Shown here: one piece after another, positions 1 through 5,659 of the stretch
Layout of the letters: the number at the start of each line of letters is the position of its first letter
How positions within the stretch are numbered: the first letter of the stretch is position 1
NCBI GenBank assembly: GCA_937886325.1
Contig: CALABV010000045.1
Location: 1-5,847 of the forward strand
Origin: an uncultured Geobacter sp.
Lineage (GTDB): Bacteria; Desulfobacterota; Desulfuromonadia; Geobacterales; Geobacteraceae
Length of the DNA stretch: 5,847 bases
Reading direction: 5' to 3'
The notes under the pieces: generated by a model
What the model was told of the DNA's origin: nothing
Seen by the model: only the letters and a program-made list of their open reading frames with translations
The model's database searches: none
Program-made: the position numbers and the translations under genes

Positions 1-443
1 GGCTTAAGAAGGACGGCAGAGGCGAACGAGCCGATTTGCGCCGGTGCGGCACATTGAAGGAGATTTTATTTTCGCCAGCCTATCATCGTCTGCGACTGGC
101 ATTTCGGCGTTTAGGTTTTATCGACGACAACTGCCTGGCAATGGTTACAGGGTTGGCTGCACGTATTAAAGATGATGATAGCAATGGTAGCTTTGCCGAG
201 CAGATGGCAAGTGGCAAAGGCGACGGCTCTGCCAGAGTCAGCGGTTTGCGTTTCAGGCGGCTACTTAAGATCAAGGAGCAGGAAGACCTTTTCAGTGCCT
301 TGATCCGCATAATCGCCTTGCTCGGGGGGTGTGCAAATTTACAAAGTCTGGCGAGAAGCGTTTATCTGTGGAATGACCGATACATCGATATACGTAAGGA
401 ATGGGCCTTCGACTATTACTCGAAGGCGCCAAACGAACAGTAG
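1..443 (+). CDS. casB: Cse2/CasB, small subunit of type I-E Cascade (5'-truncated by window edge)
   Basis: Cse2 forms the belly dimer of type I-E Cascade and stabilises crRNA and the displaced non-target strand; it is cytoplasmic and non-catalytic. The frame is open from the left edge (first full codon at 3) to TAG at 441-443, giving 146 visible residues. A TTG at 36 lies inside the conserved part: the preceding residues read GRGERADLRRC, the usual N-terminal basic signature of the family (RGxRAxLRR), so the true start lies upstream of the window. The rest is helical and rich in Arg/Lys, with PAYHRLRLAF shortly after the signature and LLKIKEQEDLFSALIRI in the middle, as in other Cse2 proteins of about 160-180 residues. 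It is followed after 41 bp by cas7e, its usual neighbour. The identification rests on these signatures plus operon position; the family is poorly conserved, so position matters. Confidence 0.88.
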   Translation, partial: LKKDGRGERADLRRCGTLKEILFSPAYHRLRLAFRRLGFIDDNCLAMVTGLAARIKDDDSNGSFAEQMASGKGDGSARVSGLRFRRLLKIKEQEDLFSALIRIIALLGGCANLQSLARSVYLWNDRYIDIRKEWAFDYYSKAPNEQ

Positions 444-484
444 CCCAAACCTCATTACATCATCATACAAAGGAGAAATCGAAC

Positions 485-1573
485 ATGAGCACTTTCATCC
501 AACTCCACCTGCTGACATCCTACCCTCCCTCCAACCTGAACCGTGACGATCTTGGCCGACCAAAGACAGCAATGATGGGGGGCAAAAACCGTCTGCGCAT
601 CTCCTCTCAAAGTCTCAAGAGAGCATGGCGGAAATCCGACTTATTTAAGTCTGTGGCAATTGATGACGGTAGTAAGATCGGTGATTACATAGGTATGCGT
701 ACAAAAAGAGTAGGATACGAGGCTGCCAAGAAGTTTGAAGAGATCGGGGTTCCTCAAAAAGATGCCATAGTCTGGGGGAAACAGATCGCTGAGGCTTTTG
801 CAGAAACAGAAGCCAAAGACAAGAACGATCCTTTAAAAGAGACGATGCTCAAACAGCCAATTCACTTGTCGCACATCGAGTTCAAGAAACTTAACGATCT
901 CATTGCAACGTTAAGCCGAGAAAAGAGAGCACCAACAGACGAGGAGTTGGAGTTTCTCAACAAAGAGCACAATGCCGTTGATATTGCCATGTTTGGCAGA
1001 ATGCTCGCAGTGAAGGGGAAGATGGACCTTGGTTTGGAAGGTGCGGTTCAAGTATCACATGCCATTACCGTTCATGAGGTGGCGGTTGAAGATGATTATT
1101 TCACTGCAGTCGATGATTTGAACGACGGCCCTGATGCTGCCCATATCGGAGAGACTGAGTTTGGTTCTGGAGTTTTCTATCTATATATTTGCGTGAACCG
1201 CGATCTGCTGAAGGAAAACCTTGAGAAAAAAGATCCTGCATTAGCAGGGAGTATTACCAATAAAGCATTGGAAGCCCTTGTAGAATCCGCCGCCAAGGTG
1301 TCGCCGACCGGCAAGCAGAACAGTTTTGCGTCCCGTGCCCGCACTTCCTATCTCTTGGCTGAAAAGGGAAGCGACCAACCCCGTTCACTTTCGGTGGCCT
1401 TCCTGAAGCCAGTTCGCGGGGAGGACGTCCTGGCGTTGTCGGTTAAAGAGCTGGAGAAGCGCAGGGAGAACTTCGACAAGGTATATGGACCGTGTGCGGA
1501 TGCTTTCAAGATAATGAATGCCGAAACCGGTGAAGGCAGCCTCGAAGAAATCAAAACTTTCATAACGGAGTGA
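485..1573 (+). CDS. cas7e: Cas7e/CasC (Cse4), Cascade backbone subunit
   Basis: Cas7e is the crRNA-binding backbone protein, present in six copies per type I-E Cascade. The chosen start is ATG 485, preceded by AAAGGAG (469-475) at 9 nt spacing. The frame is open back to about 401, but that stretch overlaps the end of casB and lacks family features. The product is 362 aa, close to the E. coli protein. Visible signatures are the N-terminal LHLLTSYPPSNLNRDDLGRP, the Cas7 RNA-binding-fold motif RISSQSLKRAWR (residues 38-49), VHEVAVEDDYFTAVDDL (about 196-212), a GETEFGSGVFYLYICVNRDLL-type strand shortly after it, and a C-terminal KQNSFASRARTSYLL plus RSLSVAFLKPV. The stop (TGA 1571-1573) lies 5 bp before the cas5e ATG, implying co-transcription and probable translational coupling. 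GC content is about 43-47% in the central part and rises above 55-60% in parts of the last 300 bp. Confidence 0.97.
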   Translation: MSTFIQLHLLTSYPPSNLNRDDLGRPKTAMMGGKNRLRISSQSLKRAWRKSDLFKSVAIDDGSKIGDYIGMRTKRVGYEAAKKFEEIGVPQKDAIVWGKQIAEAFAETEAKDKNDPLKETMLKQPIHLSHIEFKKLNDLIATLSREKRAPTDEELEFLNKEHNAVDIAMFGRMLAVKGKMDLGLEGAVQVSHAITVHEVAVEDDYFTAVDDLNDGPDAAHIGETEFGSGVFYLYICVNRDLLKENLEKKDPALAGSITNKALEALVESAAKVSPTGKQNSFASRARTSYLLAEKGSDQPRSLSVAFLKPVRGEDVLALSVKELEKRRENFDKVYGPCADAFKIMNAETGEGSLEEIKTFITE

Positions 1574-1578
1574 CGGCC

Positions 1579-2319
1579 ATGCCAGACTATCTTGTGTTTC
1601 ATCTCTACGGCCCCATGGCCGCCTGGGGGGACATCGCCGTCGGTGAATATCGCCCGAGCTTTGCCCACCCCTCCAAGTCGGCCGTAGTTGGGCTACTTGC
1701 CGCCGCTCTGGGTATCCGGAGAGACGAGGAGGCGCGTCAAAATGCCCTTGCCGCAGCTTGTTCATATGCTGTCCGTGTGGATGCCATGGGGACGCTGCTG
1801 CGCGATTATCACACCATCCATGTTCCGTCTTCCGGCACCATTCGCAACCCGCGCACGTACTATACCCGCCGGGCAGAACTGGCGGAATCGGACCTGAACA
1901 CCATTCTTTCCAGCCGTGATTACCGCTGTGACGCCGTTTATACGGTGGCAATCACTCTGCGTGAAGGCAGTGCGTTCAGTGTTGTAGAGCTTGACGACGC
2001 CCTGCGCAAGCCGGTTTTCACCCTCTACCTTGGGCGGAAATCCTGTCCTCTTGCGTTTCCTCTCTTCCCTCAAGTCATTTCAGCAGCAACCGTAAAGGAC
2101 GCCCTTCACAAGGCTCTTGTCCCGGATGATCTGAAATGCCTGATTCAGGAAAAGTCGAATCTGGTCTATTGGGAGGGGGAGCAGGGCGGATACGAGCGCG
2201 AACAGGTCATAACCCGCCGGGACGAACCACTCAGCCGCAAGCGCTGGCAGTTCAGCGAGCGTAAAGAGAATTTCGCAACCGTAAGCAGAGAGGAGGAATC
2301 GCCATGTACTTCAGTTTGA
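1579..2319 (+). CDS. cas5e: Cas5e/CasD, crRNA 5'-handle-binding Cascade subunit
   Basis: Cas5e caps the 5' end of the crRNA in Cascade, holding the repeat-derived 5' handle next to Cas8e. I chose ATG 1579, preceded by AACGGAG (ending at 1570) at 8 nt spacing. An in-frame GTG at 1570 overlaps the cas7e stop and would add only three residues, so it is possible but less likely. The product is 246 aa, slightly longer than E. coli CasD (about 224). Family motifs are the N-terminal strand and glycine motif LYGPMAAWG (residues 9-17), PSKSAVVGLLAAALGI with the following RRDEE (31-51), LLRDYHTIH (73-81), SRDYRCDAVYTVAI (112-125) and YLGRKSCPLAFPL (150-162), which corresponds to the YLGRRSCPL signature of type I-E Cas5. 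The 3' end overlaps cas6e by 16 bp, so the two are translationally coupled. Confidence 0.96.
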   Translation: MPDYLVFHLYGPMAAWGDIAVGEYRPSFAHPSKSAVVGLLAAALGIRRDEEARQNALAAACSYAVRVDAMGTLLRDYHTIHVPSSGTIRNPRTYYTRRAELAESDLNTILSSRDYRCDAVYTVAITLREGSAFSVVELDDALRKPVFTLYLGRKSCPLAFPLFPQVISAATVKDALHKALVPDDLKCLIQEKSNLVYWEGEQGGYEREQVITRRDEPLSRKRWQFSERKENFATVSREEESPCTSV

Positions 2320-3071
2320 TACGCCTGCGGCGTGACCTTTCACCAAGGAACATTGCCGCATTGGGCCGCACCGACGGCTACGGGCAGCATAAAATGATTT
2401 GGGATCTCTTCAGTGATGATCCAGACCGGAAACGCGATTTCCTTTTCCGTTTTGAAAGCGTGAGCGGTCTGCCCACATATTACACCGTCTCAGAGCGTGA
2501 GCCAGTCGATTCAATGGGATTGTGGCAGATAAACACGAAGCCCTATGCACCAACAATCAGACAGGGTGATCGCCTGGCGTTCAAGCTCAGAGTGAACCCG
2601 GTGCAATCCGCAAAACAGGAGCGAAGTGCCGAGGAGTTGGATGCATGGAAGAAGAGCAGGGCCGAGCGCGGTTTGAAGCCGAACAAATCGTTAGAACGAG
2701 GGTGGACCCAGAAAGTTATTCGCCATGACGTGGTGATGGAGGCGAAGTCCAAAATAGACTTCAAAAACCTGCCTCCAGAAAAGCGTCCCCATGTTGCCAC
2801 ACTCATTCAGGATGCTGGAATTGAATGGATTGAGACAAAGGGTAAGGATTTTGGTTTTACAATTGCTCGGTCTTGTACAAGATCTGACGGTTATTTACAG
2901 CATCGGTTTTTCAAGAAGAGGGGAGGTAAGCCGATCACATTGAGCACCTTGGAGTTTGATGGCTTTCTGACGGTCAAGGACCCGGAACTCTTTGTAGAAA
3001 AGTGTCTTTTCAATGGCATCGGCCCGGCCAAAGGTTTCGGTTGCGGGCTGATGCTTGTGCGGCGGGTGTGA
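2304..3071 (+). CDS. cas6e: Cas6e/CasE (Cse3), crRNA-processing endoribonuclease
   Basis: Cas6e cleaves the repeat hairpin of the precursor transcript, leaves the 8-nt 5' handle, and stays bound to the 3' hairpin as part of Cascade. Start ATG 2304 follows AGGAGGA (2291-2297) inside the end of cas5e. The product is 255 aa, longer than E. coli CasE (about 199), the extra length lying mainly in the middle. The N-terminal ferredoxin-like strand MYFSLIRLRRDL is followed by DGYGQHKMIWDLF and RDFLFRFE. His29, with Tyr26 just before it, sits where the catalytic His26 lies in T. thermophilus Cse3 (Tyr23/His26). The C-terminal glycine-rich loop GIGPAKGFGCGLMLVR (238-253) is the RAMP signature of Cas6e. 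The matching substrate, a repeat with a six-base-pair CCCCGC/GCGGGG stem, is present at 5681 onward. The stop codon lies 2 nt from the stop of the convergent toxin gene. Confidence 0.96.
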   Translation: MYFSLIRLRRDLSPRNIAALGRTDGYGQHKMIWDLFSDDPDRKRDFLFRFESVSGLPTYYTVSEREPVDSMGLWQINTKPYAPTIRQGDRLAFKLRVNPVQSAKQERSAEELDAWKKSRAERGLKPNKSLERGWTQKVIRHDVVMEAKSKIDFKNLPPEKRPHVATLIQDAGIEWIETKGKDFGFTIARSCTRSDGYLQHRFFKKRGGKPITLSTLEFDGFLTVKDPELFVEKCLFNGIGPAKGFGCGLMLVRRV

Positions 3072-3073
3072 TT

Positions 3074-3409
3074 TCACCCCACGATCTCGTTCAGTCCTTC
3101 GACAACCTGCTCCATCTCCTCCGGCGTTGCATCAGCGATCTTCTTCCCGATCCGCTCGACTGCCAGGGTCCGGATCTGGCTGATTTTTACCCAGGATCTC
3201 TTGGGGAGTTCAGGGGACGCAAGCTCCATTGTCAGGGGAAACCCGGCACGCTGTTCCTGGCTGGTTATGGCCAGTGCTATCACCGTGCCGGAACGCTCAT
3301 TAAAAATATCATGGCTCAGGATCAGCACCGGGCGCAGGCCCCCCTGCTCGCTGCCGCGTACTGGATTGAGATCGGCCCAGCGGATTTCTCCTCTCAGTAT
3401 TCGGGCCAT
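3074..3409 (-). CDS. MazF/PemK-family mRNA interferase toxin
   Basis: This is a type II toxin, a sequence-specific endoribonuclease that stops translation when freed from its antitoxin. The 111-aa length is typical. The N-terminus carries RGEIRWADLNPVRGSEQGG followed by LRPVLILS, the classic PemK/MazF SH3-like barrel signature. Arg26 (in LRPV) and Thr49 (in AITSQ) match in position the catalytic Arg25 and Thr48 of B. subtilis MazF/EndoA. The conserved C-terminal half SWVKISQIRTLAVERIG ends in a helix with EEMEQVVEGLNEIVG. Translation starts at ATG (complement of 3407-3409), with CAGGAG (complement of 3418-3423) 8 nt upstream inside the antitoxin gene. The start overlaps the antitoxin end by 16 bp, the usual coupled arrangement. 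It is encoded against the cas operon and ends 2 nt from the cas6e stop. No catalytic residue looks lost, so it is probably functional. Confidence 0.94.
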   Translation of the reverse strand: MARILRGEIRWADLNPVRGSEQGGLRPVLILSHDIFNERSGTVIALAITSQEQRAGFPLTMELASPELPKRSWVKISQIRTLAVERIGKKIADATPEEMEQVVEGLNEIVG

Positions 3410-3636
3410 TCGCTAAGCTCCTGTTCCAGCCCTTCCTCGGCCAGGGCCTTTTCAAAGCCGGGATCGAGCTTGGCGCACTCGCGGGCGAGACGGCTTCTGT
3501 TTAGCCGGTTGAGCTTCTCCTCGACCGCCTGTTCTATGACCCGGCTCCGATTGGGGTATAGGTGCCTTTTAACCAGGTGGTCCACCTCTGTGAGTAACCT
3601 GTCGTCGAGGGTTATTGCAAGTTTTGCCTTTGCCAT
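3394..3636 (-). CDS. Ribbon-helix-helix (MazE/CopG-type) antitoxin
   Basis: This is the cognate antitoxin: its N-terminal domain binds DNA and represses the operon, and its C-terminal tail neutralises the downstream MazF. The product is 80 aa. Residues 5-11 (KLAITLD) form the DNA-contacting beta strand, followed by helix A (RLLTEVDHLVKRHLY) and helix B (NRSRVIEQAVEEKLNRLN), the RHH layout. The acidic tail ending in ELSEWPEY looks like the toxin-binding segment of RHH antitoxins paired with MazF, for example mycobacterial MazE types, which often end in WPEY-like residues. ATG (complement of 3634-3636) is preceded by AAAGGAG (complement of 3644-3650) at 7 nt. It is the first gene of a two-gene operon with the toxin. 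A minus-strand promoter and a palindrome lie just upstream. The family assignment is confident; the exact MazE subfamily is not. Confidence 0.92.
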   Translation of the reverse strand: MAKAKLAITLDDRLLTEVDHLVKRHLYPNRSRVIEQAVEEKLNRLNRSRLARECAKLDPGFEKALAEEGLEQELSEWPEY

Positions 3637-3654
3637 ATAGCGTCTCCTTTTCGA

Positions 3655-3677
3655 TGGTATGTTAATATGTCATACCA
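3655..3677. promoter_or_regulatory. Palindromic operator, probably for antitoxin autoregulation
   Basis: There is a perfect 7-bp inverted repeat: TGGTATG (3655-3661) and CATACCA (3671-3677), separated by 9 AT-rich nt. It covers the -10 hexamer and the predicted start of the minus-strand toxin-antitoxin promoter. RHH antitoxins typically bind such palindromes to repress their own operons, so this is the expected site. It also lies 42 bp upstream of the cas1e start, so occupancy could affect cas1e transcription. Binding is inferred, not shown. Confidence 0.65.
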
Positions 3678-3690
3678 GTTAGAACGTCAA
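3662..3690 (-). promoter_or_regulatory. Predicted sigma70-type promoter of the toxin-antitoxin operon
   Basis: On the minus strand TTGACG (complement of 3685-3690; 5 of 6 to TTGACA) is separated by exactly 17 nt from TATTAA (complement of 3662-3667; 4 of 6 to TATAAT). Transcription would begin near 3655, leaving a leader of about 18-20 nt that contains the antitoxin Shine-Dalgarno. The position and the overlap with a palindrome support a real, repressible promoter; activity is inferred from sequence only. Confidence 0.7.
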
Positions 3691-3719
3691 GAGAGAGTAT
3701 TTGAGATGTGGAGGTCATA

Positions 3720-4643
3720 ATGCCCGAACCTATTCTCCCGCCGTTGAAGCCCATCCCCATCAAGGACCGCATCTCGGTCGTTTTCCTGGAAAAGGGGAAC
3801 CTGGACGTCCTTGACGGCGCGTTCGTGGTGGTGGACAAGACCGGGGTGCGCACCCACATCCCCATCGGCGGGGTGGCGTGCCTCATGCTGGAGCCGGGGA
3901 CCAGGGTGTCCCACGCGGCGGTCACTTATGCCTCGCGGGTCGGCTGCCTACTGGTCTGGATCGGCGAGGCCGGGGTCAGGCTCTATGCCTCGGGCCAGCC
4001 GGGCGGTGCGCGGGCCGACCGGCTGCTCTACCAGGCCAAACTGGCATTGGACGACACCGCCCGGCTGAAGGTTGTACGCAGGATGTACGCCATGCGTTTC
4101 AAGGAGGACCCGCCCGAGCGGCGGAGCGTGGACCAGTTGCGGGGCATCGAAGGGGTAAGGGTGCGGAAGATGTACGAACTCCTGGCCCGGCAGTACAATG
4201 TCCCATGGAGGAATCGCAACTACGACCACACGGAATGGGAAAGCGGCGACATCCCCAACCGCTGTCTCTCTTCCGCCACCGCCTGTCTCTACGGCATCTG
4301 CGAGGCGGCGATTCTTGCGGCTGGGTACGCCCCGGCGGTCGGATTTATACATACCGGCAAGCCTCAGTCCTTCGTTTACGATATCGCCGATGTCTTCAAG
4401 TTCGAGACTGTGGTACCGGTGGCGTTCCGGATCGCCGCGAAACATCCCCGCGACCCGGAACGGGAAGTTCGACTGGCTTGTCGCGATACTTTCCGCCAAA
4501 GCAAGCTCCTCCACCGGATCGTTCCGACGATTGAGGAGATCCTGTCAGCCGGAGAACTAGAACGTCCCAAACCGCCGGAAGAGTCGGTGGCTCCGGCAAT
4601 ACCGAACAAGGAGGGGATCGGCGATGCTGGTCATCGTGGTTGA
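3720..4643 (+). CDS. cas1: Cas1e, CRISPR integrase
   Basis: Cas1 is the metal-dependent integrase that, as a (Cas1)4-(Cas2)2 complex, inserts new spacers at the leader-repeat junction. I chose ATG 3720, preceded by GGAGG (3710-3714) at 5 nt; a GTG at 3708 overlaps that ribosome-binding site and is less likely. The length of 307 aa matches type I-E Cas1 (E. coli 305). The N-terminal part IKDRISVVFLEKGNLDVLDG and the IPIGGVACLMLEPGTRVSH segment are typical. The catalytic set is intact: Glu144 (RGIEG), His211 (GFIHTG), Asp221 and Asp224 (VYDIADVFK), each offset by three from E. coli Glu141, His208, Asp218 and Asp221. The gene is much more GC-rich than the cas6e gene before it (75-80% in rows around 3841-4020). 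It is separated from cas6e by the antisense toxin-antitoxin pair, whereas the two are normally adjacent. The 3' end overlaps cas2e by 20 bp. Confidence 0.98.
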   Translation: MPEPILPPLKPIPIKDRISVVFLEKGNLDVLDGAFVVVDKTGVRTHIPIGGVACLMLEPGTRVSHAAVTYASRVGCLLVWIGEAGVRLYASGQPGGARADRLLYQAKLALDDTARLKVVRRMYAMRFKEDPPERRSVDQLRGIEGVRVRKMYELLARQYNVPWRNRNYDHTEWESGDIPNRCLSSATACLYGICEAAILAAGYAPAVGFIHTGKPQSFVYDIADVFKFETVVPVAFRIAAKHPRDPEREVRLACRDTFRQSKLLHRIVPTIEEILSAGELERPKPPEESVAPAIPNKEGIGDAGHRG

Positions 4644-4938
4644 GAATGTTCCGCCCAGGTTGCGCGGCCGTCTGTCCATCTGGCTGCTGGAGGTGAGGGC
4701 GGGTGTGTACGTGGGCAAGATGTCCCGCAGGGTGCGGGAGATGATCTGGGGGACAGTCGTTGCCGGAATCGGCGAAGGTAATGCGGTCATGGCCTGGGCC
4801 ACAAACACCGAATCGGGGTTTGATTTTCTGACCCTCGGGGCGAACCGGCGGATACCGGTGGAGATGGATGGTATCAAGCTGGTGTCGTTTCTGCCGCAGG
4901 AAGAGGGTGAAGCGTCGTCCGGCCCTGAGAGCGCTTGA
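4624..4938 (+). CDS. cas2: Cas2e, adaptation complex subunit
   Basis: Cas2 is the central dimer of the Cas1-Cas2 spacer-integration complex. This is clearly the type I-E (CasC-like/CT1978) version: the N-terminus VVENVPPRLRGRLSIWLLEV and the following RAGVYVGKMS, VREMIW, NAVMAWATNTESGF and DGIKLVSFLP are near-diagnostic. Start ATG 4624 follows AAGGAGGGG (4608-4616) inside the cas1e end, so translation is coupled. At 104 aa it is about ten residues longer than E. coli Cas2. The extra residues form an acidic/serine tail (QEEGEASSGPESA), which lies where E. coli Cas2 has only a short C-terminus involved in contact with Cas1. It is the last cas gene in the window. Confidence 0.97.
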   Translation: MLVIVVENVPPRLRGRLSIWLLEVRAGVYVGKMSRRVREMIWGTVVAGIGEGNAVMAWATNTESGFDFLTLGANRRIPVEMDGIKLVSFLPQEEGEASSGPESA

Positions 4939-4943
4939 ATGAA

Positions 4944-5055
4944 TAACCCCTCCCGGCCTTAAGCTAAAGGGAGGAGAAAATTTCCCGGTGTACTCTTGAC
5001 GGAATGTCGAAGCACGGTCCCCCTCTTGGATTAAGAGGGGGGCAGGGGGAGTTAC
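4944..5055. repeat. Direct repeat copy A flanking the DUF559 gene (palindrome-bearing intergenic element)
   Basis: This 112-nt segment, beginning TAACCCCTCCC and ending CAGGGGGAGTTAC, recurs at 5493-5610 with 11 substitutions plus gaps of 5 and 1 nt (about 90% identity over aligned bases). It contains two inverted repeats: CCTCCC (4949-4954) with GGGAGG (4969-4974), and a 9-bp perfect stem CCCCCTCTT (5019-5027) with AAGAGGGGG (5033-5041). Between them is the shared core GGTGTACTCT..GACGGAATG. It begins 5 nt after the cas2e stop and ends 27 nt before the DUF559 start. Neither stem is followed by a T-tract. Short palindromic intergenic repeats of this kind are seen dispersed in many bacterial genomes; genome-wide copy number cannot be judged from this window. 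Confidence 0.92.
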
Positions 5056-5082
5056 CCAAGAGCAATACAGGGAGTCGCCATA

Positions 5083-5451
5083 ATGAAATTCGCACGGAAT
5101 GACCGGGCACTTCTCGAACGTAGGCGCGAGTTGCGGCGTAACCAGACTGAAGCAGAAAAGCTAGTCTGGAAACATGTTCGCAGCAGGCAGTTGCATGGCC
5201 TGAAATTCTTCAGGCAATCCAGCCTTGGTGTGTATATTCTTGATTTTTATTGCCCTGAGCGAAAAGTGGCAATTGAAATAGACGGAGGTCATCATGCCCT
5301 TGACGGTAACAGAGAGTATGATGCCGCTCGGTCAAAATTTCTTCAGTCACACGGGATTCATGTTTTCCGCTTTTGGAATAGCGAGGTGGTTACGAATATT
5401 TATGGAGTGTTGGAGAAACTGGTTCACGTTCTGGCGGGTGCGTCTGGCTGA
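5083..5451 (+). CDS. DUF559 endonuclease-like protein (Vsr-like, PD-(D/E)XK fold)
   Basis: This is a 122-aa protein of the DUF559 family, related to the very-short-patch-repair endonuclease fold; cellular role and substrate are not established for the family. Motifs in order: RRNQTEAEKLVWKHVRSRQL (18-37), GLKFFRQSSLGVYILDFYC (39-57), KVAIEIDGGHH (61-71), then REYDAARSKFLQSHGIHVFRF (77-97) and WNSEVVTNI (98-106). Asp54, Glu65 and Asp67 with the nearby histidines form a plausible intact metal-binding nuclease centre. ATG 5083 follows AGGGAG (5069-5074) at 8 nt. The gene is full length for single-domain DUF559 proteins. It is bracketed by two near-identical repeats and is low in GC (about 38% in its centre) compared with cas1e, so it looks like an inserted unit rather than a cas gene. 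A role in CRISPR adaptation is only a speculation from position. Confidence 0.92.
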   Translation: MKFARNDRALLERRRELRRNQTEAEKLVWKHVRSRQLHGLKFFRQSSLGVYILDFYCPERKVAIEIDGGHHALDGNREYDAARSKFLQSHGIHVFRFWNSEVVTNIYGVLEKLVHVLAGASG

Positions 5452-5492
5452 CGGATGTAACATCTCTTTGAATGTCTTGAATCAGGGACGTG

Positions 5493-5610
5493 TAACCCCT
5501 CCCTGCCTCCCCTTAAGTTAAGGGGAGGAGAAAATCTCTTGGTGTACTCTAGACGGAATGACGAAGCACGTTCCCCCTCTTAGAATAAGAGGGGGGTCAG
5601 GGGGAGTTAC
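5493..5610. repeat. Direct repeat copy B flanking the DUF559 gene
   Basis: This 118-nt segment is the second copy of the element at 4944-5055, in the same orientation. It carries the more complete palindromes: CCTCCCCTTAA (5506-5516) with TTAAGGGGAGG (5518-5528), and CCCCCTCTTA (5573-5582) with TAAGAGGGGG (5586-5595), loop GAA. It begins 41 nt after the DUF559 stop and ends right where the AT-rich CRISPR leader starts, 14 nt before the TTGGTAG motif. The distance from copy A start to copy B start is 549 bp, giving a unit of one repeat plus the nuclease gene. Confidence 0.92.
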
Positions 5611-5624
5611 GAAACATGGAAAAA

Positions 5625-5631
5625 TTGGTAG
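5625..5631 (+). promoter_or_regulatory. TTGGTAG leader motif, candidate Cas1-Cas2 anchoring site
   Basis: TTGGTAG begins 56 nt before repeat 1. As I recall the E. coli K-12 leader, the same heptamer occurs at the same distance from its first repeat, within the upstream region known as the integrase anchoring site, which is brought to Cas1 by IHF bending. The match in both sequence and spacing suggests the same function here. The E. coli comparison is from memory and should be aligned. Confidence 0.5.
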
Positions 5632-5659
5632 TAAATTTTGCTGTCAAAATGATTCGGTA

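Noticed and set aside
36..443. TTG at 36 as the real start of casB
   Set aside because: The conserved Cse2 signature GRGERADLRRC begins before it, so the gene is cut by the window edge instead.
401..484. Upstream extension of cas7e to an alternative start near 401
   Set aside because: It overlaps the end of casB, shows no Cas7 features, and ATG 485 has a strong Shine-Dalgarno and the canonical N-terminus.
3002..3640. Long 212-codon + strand frame over the toxin-antitoxin region
   Set aside because: It is the antisense shadow of two genes with clear MazF and RHH signatures, and has a low-complexity serine/arginine-rich translation with no recognisable domain.
3691..3704. TATTTG (3699-3704) as -10 of a + strand cas1e promoter
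   Set aside because: No acceptable -35 at 16-18 nt spacing; too weak to list as a feature.
3948..4514. 188-codon minus-strand frame inside cas1e (and a 218-codon + strand frame at 3878-4534)
   Set aside because: Both are shadows caused by high GC in cas1e; the true frame has all Cas1 catalytic residues.
5019..5042. Hairpins in repeat copies A and B as rho-independent terminators for cas2e or DUF559
   Set aside because: The stems are GC-rich enough, but no T-tract follows on either strand, so intrinsic termination is not supported; they are treated as part of the repeat element.
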